The notes beneath the pieces are model-generated. The model made no database searches and was not told the DNA's origin. It worked only from the letters and a program-made list of their open reading frames with translations. A program made the position numbers and the translations under genes. From contig NZ_CP163423.1 of NCBI RefSeq assembly GCF_041429785.1, positions 1,674,001 to 1,738,000 of the forward strand: a stretch of DNA of 64,000 nt. Reading direction: 5' to 3'. The stretch comes from Fretibacter rubidus (GTDB lineage: Bacteria > Pseudomonadota > Alphaproteobacteria > Caulobacterales > Maricaulaceae). The stretch's first letter is position 1. Each line of letters starts with the position of its first letter. Shown one piece after another: positions 28,684-37,522 of the stretch.

Positions 28684-29839
28684 TAGAATTGGTCTTTGAA
28701 TTGTTATCACCCTCGTCATCAGGCTTATTATTATGCGACCCCCGATGCGGTGCCAGTTTTTGCGTTTGCTGCATCAATCCCATTAACATGCCTTCGCGAA
28801 GACCTCTGTCGGCCACGCGGATGCGCTTTGACGGCCACATTTCACAGAGCACATCGGTAATGGCGCAGCCCGCCACGAGGAGCTTTGCGCGGTCAGCCCC
28901 AATAGAGGGCTCGCTCGCGCGCGACTTTAGCGAACGACTGGCCATATCACGCGCAATCGTAACGGCAGCGTCCGCAGGCATCCAAAGACCATCAACCTTG
29001 TCGCGCTGGTAATAAGGCAGCTTCAAATGAATACCCGCGAGTGAGGTGATTGTGCCTGATGTTCCGACCAAATGCCCACGTCCCGCATTAAACACATTAG
29101 TGAACCGCGTCGCGCAGCCTGCATCATCAATACATTCACGGACGCGGTTTTTCATATCTTCATACCATGTGGCGCGGTCATCATGTTCTGGGATTTGTTC
29201 TGATAGGGTCACGACACCCACGGGCAATGACGCCCAAGCGCTAATCGGGGGGCGGTGCACGCGTAATGTCCCGTTCGGATCGCGCAGGCGGCGCACATCT
29301 ACCCATGACAATTCCGTCGAGCCGCCGCCAATATCAACGACCAACACAACGTCTTTGTTCATATCAATCAGGTTTAAGCAGCCCATCACGGCAAGGCGCG
29401 CCTCGACACGCGGCGAAATCACTTCAAGGCTAATGCCCGTTTGCTTTTTGACCTCAGCGAGAAACTCTTCGCCGTTGCTCGCCTGACGGCAAGCTTGGGT
29501 TGCCACACAGCGCCAGCGTTTGACGTTTTTAGATTTCATTTTGCGCGCGCAAACACCAATAGCGTCCACGGCCAGTGACATGCTCTCATCCGACAGGCGG
29601 CCGGTAGCGGACAATCCTTTACCAAGGCGCACAACTTTGGAATAGCTATCGACAACGCGAAATCCATCGCCCGCAGGTCTGGCGACCAGCAAACGGCAAT
29701 TATTCGTCCCTAAATCGAGGGCCGCATAGGTCTTGCCTCGTCCCCCTTGGGAACTCCGGCGGTTATTCCGTTTCCGCACAGAGCCGTCTGATGTATCAGG
29801 GGCTGTGTTTGCGGGCCCGGATGCTTCTTGATCCGGCAT
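28673..29839 (-). CDS. ppx: Ppx/GppA phosphatase family protein
   Basis: A 388-residue member of the actin-like exopolyphosphatase/guanosine-pentaphosphatase family, which shortens polyphosphate or degrades pppGpp. Motifs seen are YAALDLGTNNCRLLVARP (phosphate 1), VVLVVDIGGGSTELSWV (phosphate 2 with the GGGS loop) and LVGTSGTITSLAGI. A charged, Asn/Asp-rich tail ends the protein and an Arg/Gly-rich segment precedes the fold. ppx followed by overlapping rlmE is a common alphaproteobacterial pair. Which of the two substrates dominates cannot be told. Confidence 0.9.
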   Translation of the reverse strand: MPDQEASGPANTAPDTSDGSVRKRNNRRSSQGGRGKTYAALDLGTNNCRLLVARPAGDGFRVVDSYSKVVRLGKGLSATGRLSDESMSLAVDAIGVCARKMKSKNVKRWRCVATQACRQASNGEEFLAEVKKQTGISLEVISPRVEARLAVMGCLNLIDMNKDVVLVVDIGGGSTELSWVDVRRLRDPNGTLRVHRPPISAWASLPVGVVTLSEQIPEHDDRATWYEDMKNRVRECIDDAGCATRFTNVFNAGRGHLVGTSGTITSLAGIHLKLPYYQRDKVDGLWMPADAAVTIARDMASRSLKSRASEPSIGADRAKLLVAGCAITDVLCEMWPSKRIRVADRGLREGMLMGLMQQTQKLAPHRGSHNNKPDDEGDNNSKTNSNDG

Positions 29840-29975
29840 GTCAGTCTTTCATTTACGGTGTCGCCAGAAAGCCCCTAACAGGATACGGCGCCACATCGTT
29901 CTTCTCGACCTTCATATCAACTGTCACGCGCAGGTCAATCGTTATGACCTCTATCCTGCGTTATGTGAAAGCGGC

Positions 29976-31751
29976 TTAGTGCATGTCGATATGATCAGAA
30001 AATTGCGACCAATCCGGTTCAGACCGCAAGGTTTCCATGGCTTCATGCTGGGAGAGGAAAATTTGTCCCGTCAATTGGTCAATGAAATCGGAACGGTGCA
30101 AGCGTTCGCGCACATGGCTGTGAAGCTCTGATATATGGAGCCGCACATTGGCGCTCATCAGACGCTTATTAATCTCGTGCAGCGATGACAGCGCGCTAGC
30201 GTCGATTTTGTTCACAGCAGGACACATCAAAATCAGATCTGTCACCTCTGGAAATTCAACGACAAGCCGCGCGACTTTGTCCTCTAAGTAGCGCGCATTA
30301 GCGTAATAAAGGCTCTCGTCAATGCGAAGCGTGATAACAGCGGGGTCAGTCTCGACGTTAAACCGCTCTGCGTCGCGGTAATGCTCTGTGCCTGGGAAAC
30401 GGCCCACACGCGCCATATGCGGCTTTAACGTCGCGCGAATATGCAACGCCATCGCCAGCACGACACCCACTAGCACGCCCCATTGCACTCCCACCAGTAA
30501 CACGGCCAAGAACGTCGCAACCGCCGTCAAGCCGTCTGTGCGAGAATAGACCCATGTGCGCCACAGGTTCTTAAACTCCATCATCGAAAAACAAGCGACA
30601 ATAATCAGTGCAGCCAATGTCGCCAGCGGCAGCGCGGTCAGATAGGGCGTGAGCAGTAGCGCCGTTAGCGCCATAAAGGCGGCGGCCAAAATACTCGCTA
30701 TGGGGGTTTGCGCGCCTGCACTAAAGTTGACAGCAGAGCGAGAGAGCGACCCGTTCACAGGATAGCCCGCCGTCAATCCAGCCATGACATTTGACGCGCC
30801 GAGGCCCAGTAATTCCTTATCCGCATCGACCCGTGTTCGCGACCGCGCGCCCAAGGTTTGCGCAATGGTCATGCTATCGACAAAGGCCACCACAGCGATG
30901 ACAAGGGCGGGTATCAGTAGCGCCTCATAGGCCACAAGCGATAGCGCGGGAATAGCAAAATTAGGAAGCCCTGCGGGAATATCGCCGACGACACGCAAGC
31001 CGAAGCGCCCTGATAAATCCAGCCCTGCGCTCAGCGCGATACACAGGCCGACGACAAATATCGGTGCAATACGCGTGATAATGCGCGCTGTAGTCGGCTT
31101 TAAATGAAAGATTTTATACAGACCATAAGCGAGATATTTTTTAACCGCCCAAAGCGTCAAAATTGACCCGCCCCCAATGAGCATCGTCACGCTTTTGGCA
31201 TCACCAACATTGCTTAGTAATGTCTGCATCAGCGATAGGGCCGTTTGGCCGTCTGATGAAACGCCAAAGATATGACGAAGTTGGCTGATGATAATCAACA
31301 CCGCCGCCCCTGTGATATAGGCGGACACCACAGGGCGGGACACAAAGTTCATGATGAAGCCTGATTTCAGCAAGCCGAAAATCAGCATAAACCCGCCCGT
31401 CATCAATGCCAGCGCCGCCGCAGAAACTAGCCGCTGCCCCTCGGGAATCGTCGCAATCGCTGCCGCCGTCATAAGCGATACAACCGCCGTCGGGCCAACG
31501 GATAATTGCCGCGACGACCCAAACAAGGCGTAAATCGCGAGCGGGAAAATTGACGCGTAAATACCAGCTTTGGGTGGCAAGCCGGCCAGCAGCGCGTAAG
31601 CCAAAGCTTGCGGGACTAGCAGGATTGTCACGATAATTGCGGCGACCAAATCTTCGGAAAACACGGCAGGGCCGTAGCCGCGCAACCAATCATATTGACG
31701 GTGCAACGCGCTCGATTTCTTTACCGCTGTCGGTTCCGCATCAGAGGCCAT
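29976..31751 (-). CDS. SulP-family anion transporter with STAS domain
   Basis: A 591-residue inner-membrane protein. The transporter domain has about 12-14 helices and includes LLVPQALAYALLAGLPPKAG near the start and the SulP signature region GLTAGYPVNGSLSRSAVNFS. A cytoplasmic STAS domain occupies about residues 450-570 (ALSSLHEINKRL). SulP proteins carry sulfate, bicarbonate or dicarboxylates; the anion is not determinable here. About 136 bases separate its 3' end from ppx, without a recognisable gene. Confidence 0.9.
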   Translation of the reverse strand: MASDAEPTAVKKSSALHRQYDWLRGYGPAVFSEDLVAAIIVTILLVPQALAYALLAGLPPKAGIYASIFPLAIYALFGSSRQLSVGPTAVVSLMTAAAIATIPEGQRLVSAAALALMTGGFMLIFGLLKSGFIMNFVSRPVVSAYITGAAVLIIISQLRHIFGVSSDGQTALSLMQTLLSNVGDAKSVTMLIGGGSILTLWAVKKYLAYGLYKIFHLKPTTARIITRIAPIFVVGLCIALSAGLDLSGRFGLRVVGDIPAGLPNFAIPALSLVAYEALLIPALVIAVVAFVDSMTIAQTLGARSRTRVDADKELLGLGASNVMAGLTAGYPVNGSLSRSAVNFSAGAQTPIASILAAAFMALTALLLTPYLTALPLATLAALIIVACFSMMEFKNLWRTWVYSRTDGLTAVATFLAVLLVGVQWGVLVGVVLAMALHIRATLKPHMARVGRFPGTEHYRDAERFNVETDPAVITLRIDESLYYANARYLEDKVARLVVEFPEVTDLILMCPAVNKIDASALSSLHEINKRLMSANVRLHISELHSHVRERLHRSDFIDQLTGQIFLSQHEAMETLRSEPDWSQFSDHIDMH

Positions 31752-31805
31752 AAACAGGGTGTGTCAGAATTTGGCGGAACTGACAAGACAGCAGGCTCCA
31801 GAAGA

Positions 31806-32258
31806 CTATATCCAGCGCCTGACACGGGTCATGTATTTTTGATACTCAGGGCCAAATTGAGCGAGAAGCGCGACTTCTTCAGGCTTAATTTGAAAGGCGG
31901 TCATATAGGCAACAAACCCGATGATGATCGGGAATGCCAGATAGTTCGGCCATAAAAAGGCTGTGCTAATCAAGACAAGCAGCATACCCAAATACATCGG
32001 GTTGCGCGAGATGCGGTAGGGCCCACCATTGACAACGGTTGATGTCTTTTCAGGCTTAAACGGATTAACCGTTGTTTTATTGAACTTAAACAGCACACCC
32101 GCCCAAAACAACAAAGCGATACCCAAACCAAAAAATAGATAAGAAAACAGGACTAAACCATTCATATTCAACGATAAATTAGGCACAAACATATGGCAAA
32201 TTTTAACAGCGGCAATGGCCATTACCGTTAATATTGGCGGCGGAATACGGTTAGCCAT
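31806..32258 (-). CDS. Isoprenylcysteine carboxyl methyltransferase-family membrane protein
   Basis: A 150-residue membrane protein with three or four hydrophobic helices and the family signature GGPYRISRNPMYLGMLL, followed by a C-terminal EEVALLAQFGPEYQKYMTRV segment that binds SAM. Bacterial members methylate lipids or small molecules; the substrate is unknown. The start ATG 32258 overlaps the previous stop in ATGGCTAA, so it is translationally coupled to the DUF442 gene. Confidence 0.87.
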   Translation of the reverse strand: MANRIPPPILTVMAIAAVKICHMFVPNLSLNMNGLVLFSYLFFGLGIALLFWAGVLFKFNKTTVNPFKPEKTSTVVNGGPYRISRNPMYLGMLLVLISTAFLWPNYLAFPIIIGFVAYMTAFQIKPEEVALLAQFGPEYQKYMTRVRRWI

Positions 32259-32682
32259 TACCTTTATTCCGCCCTTCAAATTCTTCTAACATCGGCTTTA
32301 TCTGCGCGAGGCTATAGCCCGCCTCTGTGACAGCGGCCAGCACGCCGTCCACGCCGAGGCTATCCACGTGAGCAAAGCACCACAGCGCAGCAGAGCGCAT
32401 ACCGCTGGCGCAAAAGGCCACAATCGGGCGCGGCATGGTGGCGAAGGCCTTATGGCTTGCGTCGAGTGTGGTCTGCGGGATGCCGCCCGCCATCGGAATG
32501 TTACGGTAGTCAACACCAAGCTCTTTCGCGGCTGCCGCAAGGCTATCCGCGCTTGGTTGCATGACGGCTTCATTATCGGGGCGGTTATTGATAAAACTCA
32601 TCACGCCTTGTTCGACCAGCGCGGTCATGGTCATGAGGTCAAGCTGACCCGTGACAAAGACATCTCCCGGTAGTTCGCGCAT
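32251..32682 (-). CDS. DUF442/TIGR01244-type phosphatase-like or sulfur-transferase-like protein
   Basis: A 143-residue protein of the dual-specificity phosphatase fold family usually called DUF442. It has GDVFVTGQLDLMTMTALVEQ and SFINNRPDNEA near the N-terminus and the active-site loop VAFCASGMRSAALW, with the Cys and Arg in the expected spacing. Relatives are linked to sulfide oxidation or are found fused to beta-lactamase-like sulfur dioxygenases. It is 15 bases downstream of tkt. Confidence 0.85.
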   Translation of the reverse strand: MRELPGDVFVTGQLDLMTMTALVEQGVMSFINNRPDNEAVMQPSADSLAAAAKELGVDYRNIPMAGGIPQTTLDASHKAFATMPRPIVAFCASGMRSAALWCFAHVDSLGVDGVLAAVTEAGYSLAQIKPMLEEFEGRNKGNG

Positions 32683-32697
32683 TAAGCCAAAGCCCCC

Positions 32698-34689
32698 TTA
32701 AGCCAGCATCGCTTTGGCGGTGGCAACCACGGCATCAGTGGTAATACCGAAATGCTCAAACAGTTCGCCCCCAGGCGCAGACGCGCCGAAGCTGTCCATG
32801 CCAACAAAGCCGTCAGAACGGTTTAGCACCGCGTCCCAGCCTTGGCGAATACCCGCCTCGACCACGATTTTTGGCAGATCTTTGCCAATGACAGAGCGCA
32901 CATAATTCTCGCCCTGCTCTAGGAACAAATCCAGACACGGCACAGACACGACCCGCGCGGACACGCCTTGGGCAGCGAGCTCTTTATGCGCAGCGACGGC
33001 GAGTTGCACCTCTGATCCTGACGCAAGCAAGACAATATCGTCTTTGCCTTCGCCCGGGATAAGCACATAGGCCCCGCGTTCGCACATATTCTTTGACGCG
33101 TCATCCCGCAGCGCTGGCAAGCCTTGGCGGGTCAGCGCCATGACAGACGGCCCCGCTGTGCGCTGCACGGCCAGTTCCCAGCACTCCGCCGTCTCTAAAG
33201 CGTCGGCAGGACGGTAAGTATGGACATTGGGTATCGCGCGCAGGCTCGCCACATGTTCAACGGGTTGGTGCGTTGGGCCGTCTTCGCCGACTCCAATACT
33301 GTCATGGGTCATGACGTAAATCACCCGTGCCCCCATCAATCCCGACAGGCGAATGGCCGGACGGCAATAATCCGCGAAAACAAGGAATGTCCCCGCATAA
33401 GGAATAATCCCGCCGTGCAGCGCCATACCGTTCATCGCGGCCGCCATGGCGTGTTCACGAATACCGTAATTGACGTATCGTCCGCCGTATTCACCCGCCT
33501 GAATATCAGGCACGGTCGACGGGGTGCGCGTTTTATTGGAGCCTTCGAGGTCGGCAGAGCCCGAAATCATGTCAGTCAGAGATTTGGTCAAAACCTTTAA
33601 TGCATTACCCGATGAGGCGCGTGTGGCCAGCGACGGCATGTCTTTGGCAAGGCCGTCTTTATAGGCCTGCATGTCGGCCTCCCAGCCTGCGTTTAATTCA
33701 CCCGCTACGGCGCGGTTAAAGTCATCAGCTTTCCCGTTCGTTTTCAGGCGCGCTTTCCAATCGCGGTGCTCTCGGCGACCTTTGCGGCCCGGACGCGCCC
33801 ACATTTTATACACGTCTTCGGGGACCTCAAATGGGCCGTGGGTCCAGCCCCAGGCTTTGCGCACGCCCGCGATTTCATCATCACCCAGCGGCGCGCCGTG
33901 AGCCTTGTTCGTGCCGGCCTTGGTCGGAGCGCCCTTCCCGATTGTTGTTTTACACGCAATCATCGTCGGCTTGTCCGATTTCTTGGCCGCGCGAATGGCA
34001 TTGGCAACCTTGCGCGGATTATGACCATCCACCGCAATTGTCTTCCAGCCAGATGCTTGGAAACGCTTATGCTGATCGGTGGAATCAGAAAGGATAACAC
34101 TGCCGTCGATCGAGATATTATTATCATCCCAGAGCACAATCAGGCGGTTAAGCTTCAAATGCCCTGCGAGCGCAATCGCCTCTTGCGAAATGCCTTCCAT
34201 CAAGCAGCCGTCACCCGCAATGACGTATGTATAGTGATCGACCAACTCATCCCCGTAGCGCGCATTCATATGACGCTCGGCCAGCGCAAAACCGACCGCA
34301 TTGGCAATCCCCTGCCCCAGCGGGCCTGTTGTTGTCTCTACGCCTTCCAAATGACCATATTCAGGATGCCCCGCCGTGCGAGAGCCAAGCTGGCGAAAGT
34401 TTTTAAGCTCGTCCATCGTGGCTTGCTTGTAGCCTGTCAAATGCAGCAACGAATAAATCAGCATAGAGCCGTGGCCCGCCGACAGAACAAAGCGGTCACG
34501 GTCTGGCCAATGCGGGTCTTTGGGGTCAAATTTTAAAAACTTGGAAAACAACACCGTCGCCGCATCCGCCATACCCATGGGCATACCGGGGTGGCCAGAG
34601 TTGGCGCGCTGCACCGCGTCCATAGACAGAGCCGCAATCGCGCCCGCCATCGCTTTATGCTCAAGTTCAGATTTAGAGAGGTCGGCCAT
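32698..34689 (-). CDS. tkt: Transketolase
   Basis: A 663-residue thiamine-diphosphate enzyme that moves two-carbon units in the pentose phosphate pathway. Recognisable segments are NSGHPGMPMGMADAATVLF at the start, SAGHGSMLIYSLLHLTGY, the ThDP/Mg motif GDGCLMEGISQEAIALAG, the pyrimidine-domain GIREHAMAAAMNGMALHGG, and HDSIGVGEDGPTHQPVEHVA. Length is typical. Its product ribose 5-phosphate connects to the nucleotide pathways nearby, but no direct regulation is visible. It heads a short operon with the DUF442 and methyltransferase genes. Confidence 0.96.
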   Translation of the reverse strand: MADLSKSELEHKAMAGAIAALSMDAVQRANSGHPGMPMGMADAATVLFSKFLKFDPKDPHWPDRDRFVLSAGHGSMLIYSLLHLTGYKQATMDELKNFRQLGSRTAGHPEYGHLEGVETTTGPLGQGIANAVGFALAERHMNARYGDELVDHYTYVIAGDGCLMEGISQEAIALAGHLKLNRLIVLWDDNNISIDGSVILSDSTDQHKRFQASGWKTIAVDGHNPRKVANAIRAAKKSDKPTMIACKTTIGKGAPTKAGTNKAHGAPLGDDEIAGVRKAWGWTHGPFEVPEDVYKMWARPGRKGRREHRDWKARLKTNGKADDFNRAVAGELNAGWEADMQAYKDGLAKDMPSLATRASSGNALKVLTKSLTDMISGSADLEGSNKTRTPSTVPDIQAGEYGGRYVNYGIREHAMAAAMNGMALHGGIIPYAGTFLVFADYCRPAIRLSGLMGARVIYVMTHDSIGVGEDGPTHQPVEHVASLRAIPNVHTYRPADALETAECWELAVQRTAGPSVMALTRQGLPALRDDASKNMCERGAYVLIPGEGKDDIVLLASGSEVQLAVAAHKELAAQGVSARVVSVPCLDLFLEQGENYVRSVIGKDLPKIVVEAGIRQGWDAVLNRSDGFVGMDSFGASAPGGELFEHFGITTDAVVATAKAMLA

Positions 34690-34781
34690 GGTTCACCTAT
34701 GGGGCTGATTCTGTTTTGGATAAGCTACACCGAACCACACAGAATTAAAGCGCAAAGCCGCGCGTTGTTGTGGATGGCATT

Positions 34782-36626
34782 CTACAGCCCAAACGCCATC
34801 GCCACGTGATACGTCACGCCCGCGGCTGCATAAGCCAGCAGCATGAGATAGGTGAAGGCAAATAGCGGCCATTTCCAGCCATTGGTTTCTTTTTTCATCA
34901 CGGCGAGCGTGGACAGGCATTGCGGGGCGAAGACGAACCACGCCAGGAATGCGAGCGCCGTGGGTAGTGACCAGTCGGCGGCGAGCAGCGCGCCAAGTTG
35001 CCCTTCTTCGCCGCCCAGCGCGTAAATTGTCGCGAGCGAGCTGACCGCGACTTCGCGGGCCGCCATGGCGGGGATAAGCGCGATAGACATTTCCAGATTA
35101 AAGCCGATGGGCGCCATGATAGGCTCTAAGATTTGACCGATTTTGCCTGCAAAGGTCTCTCGGATATTGGTCGCGCTAGCGGGGTAACTGGATAGGAACC
35201 AGATGATGATGGAGGCGGGTAGAATGATTTTACCGGCGCGGGTGATGAAGATTTTCGCGCGCTCCCACAGCCCTAAAAAATAGTCCTTTAGGACAGGCAT
35301 TTTATAGCTCGGCATCTCCAGCAGCAGCGACGGCTTCGCGCCTTTGGTCACTGTGCGTTTCAGCACATAGGCCGCGATTAGCGCAAAGACGACCCCCGCC
35401 AGCACGAGCGAGAAGCCAACAAGGCCTTGCAGGTTAAACGGCCCGACTTTGGTGCGCGGAATAAAGGCCGCAATGATAAGCAGGTAAACAGGCCAGCGCG
35501 CCGAGCATGTCATCAGCGGCGCAATCAAAATGGTCGTCAAACGGTCGCGTTCACCCTCGATTGTGCGGGCCGCCATAATGCCGGGAATGGCGCAAGCAAA
35601 ACTGGACAGTAGCGGGATAAACGCCCGCCCGTTGAGGCCCACTTTGGCCATAAGTGTATCAATCAAAAACGCCGCCCGCGCCATATAGCCAGACGCCTCT
35701 AGCATCAGGATGAAGGCAAAAAGGATGATAATCTGCGGCAGGAACACAACAACTGCCCCGACGCCTTCGATGATGCCGTCAGCGAGAAGTGAGCGAAACC
35801 AGCTATCAGGCAGAGCCCCTTCGACCACGCCCTTTAGCCACCCGATACTATTGAGTATGCCGTCCATCAACGGCCCCGCCCACGCAAAGACCGCTTGGAA
35901 CATAACAAACAAAATTGTGGCCAGAATGATAATGCCCATAACGGGATGAAGCACAATGTTATCAACACGTTGCGTGAATGTCTGCGCGTGATCGCTTTGC
36001 TCGACAACGTCGCGCGTGATGGCCCGCGCCTCGGCTTGGAGCACTTTTAAGCTTTGCTCTGATTGGCTAGGCGCTACAGCCGTACCGTCGCTTAGCTTGG
36101 GTAGCCAGCTGTCGAAATAATCCAGCAGAGCCGCCCGCCCCGCGCTACGCACCGCAACCGAGGATATGACAGGTACGCCGAGCTTTTCCTCCAGCGCATT
36201 GACATCAATCTCCATGCCGTCGCGCGCCGCCATATCCATCATATTCAGGACAAGCACCATGGGGATGCCGTAATTTTTGGCTTGCAGGACGTTGTGCAAA
36301 TGGGTGGTGATGTGGCTCGCGTCCATGACAACGACAAGGCCGTCCGGCGCGCGCTCGCCGTCGATGTTGCCGCGAATAGCATCAATGGCCACGCGCTCGT
36401 CGATACTGTGCCCGCAATCGCCGTAAACCCCCGGCAAATCCAAGAGCTCCGCGCCAAGGCCTTGCGGGGTCTTGAACAAGCCCTTTCGGTATTCCACCGT
36501 TACGCCCGGGTAATTGGCGACTTTGGCCCGCCCCCCGGTTAGGGCATTAAAAATGGATGTCTTGCCGCAATTTGGCGCCCCCAGCAGGGCCAAGCGCGGC
36601 ACACGAATGTCGCTAATAACGGTCAT
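34782..36626 (-). CDS. feoB: Ferrous iron transporter FeoB
   Basis: A 614-residue inner-membrane Fe(II) transporter. The N-terminal G domain has LLGAPNCGKTSIFNALTGG (G1), DLPGVYGD (G3) and LVLNMMDMA (G4). Two Gate regions follow (LLSSFACAIPGIMAARTI and ALIPAMAAREVAVSSLATIY), and the C-terminus contains FVFAPQCLSTLAVMKKETN. The protein is shorter than E. coli FeoB, as in many alphaproteobacteria. Its ATG overlaps the feoA stop in ATGA. Confidence 0.95.
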   Translation of the reverse strand: MTVISDIRVPRLALLGAPNCGKTSIFNALTGGRAKVANYPGVTVEYRKGLFKTPQGLGAELLDLPGVYGDCGHSIDERVAIDAIRGNIDGERAPDGLVVVMDASHITTHLHNVLQAKNYGIPMVLVLNMMDMAARDGMEIDVNALEEKLGVPVISSVAVRSAGRAALLDYFDSWLPKLSDGTAVAPSQSEQSLKVLQAEARAITRDVVEQSDHAQTFTQRVDNIVLHPVMGIIILATILFVMFQAVFAWAGPLMDGILNSIGWLKGVVEGALPDSWFRSLLADGIIEGVGAVVVFLPQIIILFAFILMLEASGYMARAAFLIDTLMAKVGLNGRAFIPLLSSFACAIPGIMAARTIEGERDRLTTILIAPLMTCSARWPVYLLIIAAFIPRTKVGPFNLQGLVGFSLVLAGVVFALIAAYVLKRTVTKGAKPSLLLEMPSYKMPVLKDYFLGLWERAKIFITRAGKIILPASIIIWFLSSYPASATNIRETFAGKIGQILEPIMAPIGFNLEMSIALIPAMAAREVAVSSLATIYALGGEEGQLGALLAADWSLPTALAFLAWFVFAPQCLSTLAVMKKETNGWKWPLFAFTYLMLLAYAAAGVTYHVAMAFGL

Positions 36627-36880
36627 GATAATTCCACTAAAACTGCGGCGGCCTCGTTTTTACGCATCGCAATCAGGGCCCCGTTCAGCCTGACCGTCAT
36701 CGGGTTCCGCCCAAACAAACCCCAATGCAGCGGCTCGACAATGTCGCCTTCCGCAAAACCAATTTCGCGCAAGCGGATCTCTAAGTCGGGATCAGAGGCC
36801 TTAAAGCCCAGCACGCGCGCCGTTTGGCCTTTGGTCAAATCACGCAGGACAGTCTTTATTGCTGAAGTTTCTTTGGTCAT
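36623..36880 (-). CDS. feoA: FeoA-domain protein
   Basis: An 85-residue cytoplasmic SH3-like protein that supports FeoB. It contains LTKGQTARVLGFKASDPDLE, LREIGFAEGDIVEPLH and NPMTVRLNGALIAMRKNEAA, the usual FeoA order. ATG 36880 is chosen over 36916, which adds a non-conserved tail. It is coupled to feoB by a four-base overlap. I looked for a convincing Fur operator in the roughly 120 AT-rich bases upstream and found none. Confidence 0.92.
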   Translation of the reverse strand: MTKETSAIKTVLRDLTKGQTARVLGFKASDPDLEIRLREIGFAEGDIVEPLHWGLFGRNPMTVRLNGALIAMRKNEAAAVLVELS

Positions 36881-37006
36881 GTGCCTGCTGATACTGCGAA
36901 TAGGTCGCAAACACAAAGGAAATCGGTCAAAATTTGTCCAAAATACACTGAACTCGAACAGGCATGATTTTTCGAAAATTTCTATGAATTTTTACGAAAC
37001 TTCGCA

Positions 37007-37035
37007 TAGACAGGCCATAAAGCTTCGCCTATAAC
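37007..37035 (+). promoter_or_regulatory. Promoter of tRNA-Phe
   Basis: TAGACA (37007-37012) and TATAAC (37030-37035) each match the sigma-70 consensus in five of six positions and are separated by exactly 17 bases. A GC-rich discriminator (GCGCTCC) follows, as usual for stable-RNA promoters under stringent control. The tRNA begins 25 bases after the -10. Confidence 0.75.
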
Positions 37036-37059
37036 GCGCTCCTCTGACACACCGTCAGC

Positions 37060-37135
37060 GCCCGAATAGCTCAGTTGGTAGAGCAACGGATTGAAAATCC
37101 GTGTGTCCCTGGTTCAAATCCAGGTTCGGGCACCA
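37060..37135 (+). tRNA. tRNA-Phe (anticodon GAA)
   Basis: A complete 76-base tRNA with an encoded CCA end. The acceptor stem is GCCCGAA/TTCGGGC, the D arm contains AGCTCAGTTGGTAGAGC, the anticodon loop TTGAAAA holds GAA at 37093-37095, and the T arm is CTGGTTCAAATCCAG. All four stems pair. The 3' end is a classic integration target. Confidence 0.98.
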
Positions 37136-37186
37136 TTCACACTTAATAACTTATTGTAATATAACAATAAATTGAGTTGTTCAGAA

Positions 37187-37210
37187 TTTGTTCCCTCCTT
37201 TGTTCCCTCC
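37187..37210. repeat. Perfect 12-bp tandem repeat beside tRNA-Phe
   Basis: TTTGTTCCCTCC occurs twice head to tail with no mismatch, 52 bases after the tRNA end. Such short direct repeats next to tRNA genes can be integrase arm sites; here that is inference. Confidence 0.7.
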
Positions 37211-37267
37211 AGCTGCTTAGCGAATCAATTTTCGCTTTGTGCTCATTCTTTATGCAGATTCTCTTTC

Positions 37268-37375
37268 TTATGTTTCTGCGGGTTCCAACTGTTCTATCCA
37301 TTGTTCAATCTCGGATACAGTAAAATTAATAGGATCAAGCTTTGTCCTGAAACAGATCAGGCATCCAGCGACCTG
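37268..37375 (-). pseudogene. Possible C-terminal remnant of an AlpA-type excisionase/regulator
   Basis: On the minus strand an open stretch of 35 codons ends at TAA 37268-37270 and is closed upstream by TAG 37376-37378. It reads ...LICFRTKLDPINFTVSEIEQW... and ends IEQLEPAET. The pattern of strand, Ser-Glu-Ile-x-x-Trp-Ile resembles the C-terminus of AlpA-like phage and island regulators. No start or helix-turn-helix part remains. The match rests on a short motif and may be chance. Confidence 0.25.
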
Positions 37376-37522
37376 CTAGCGCTGTCGGAAAAGCCAAGCG
37401 CAGAGACGCCCGTGGCCCGTCTGAGCTAAAGACGCTTTTATACAGAAGCGCAGAGGAAACCCGGTGCGCGTGGCGAGTCGCATTTACAAAGTCTAATGAA
37501 CTCTGCAGCGGCCAAATTTAGC

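Larger units (their letters stand above)
37136..37522. other. Non-coding stretch between tRNA-Phe and the steroid operon
   Basis: About 390 bases without an intact gene. It contains an AT-rich inverted repeat TTATTGT/ACAATAA (37151-37170), the 12-bp tandem repeat, the possible excisionase remnant, and a ten-base direct repeat AAGCGCAGAG at 37396 and 37446. I see no terminator for the 23-gene operon that ends at 37523. The open frame at 37172-37429 (85 codons, plus) has no gene-like composition. Confidence 0.5.

Noticed and set aside
29840-29975. Small genes between ppx and the SulP gene
   Set aside because: Short plus-strand frames here overlap ppx or SulP coding sequence and lack ribosome binding sites; the gap is best read as the ppx promoter region.
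36881-37006. Fur box upstream of feoA
   Set aside because: The region is AT-rich with partial inverted repeats such as TTTTTCGAAAATT, but no sequence approaches a 19-bp Fur-type operator closely enough to call.
37172-37429. 85-codon plus-strand open frame after tRNA-Phe
   Set aside because: The peptide is Cys/Phe/Ser-rich with no family features, no good ribosome binding site, and spans the repeat and the minus-strand remnant; it looks like chance.
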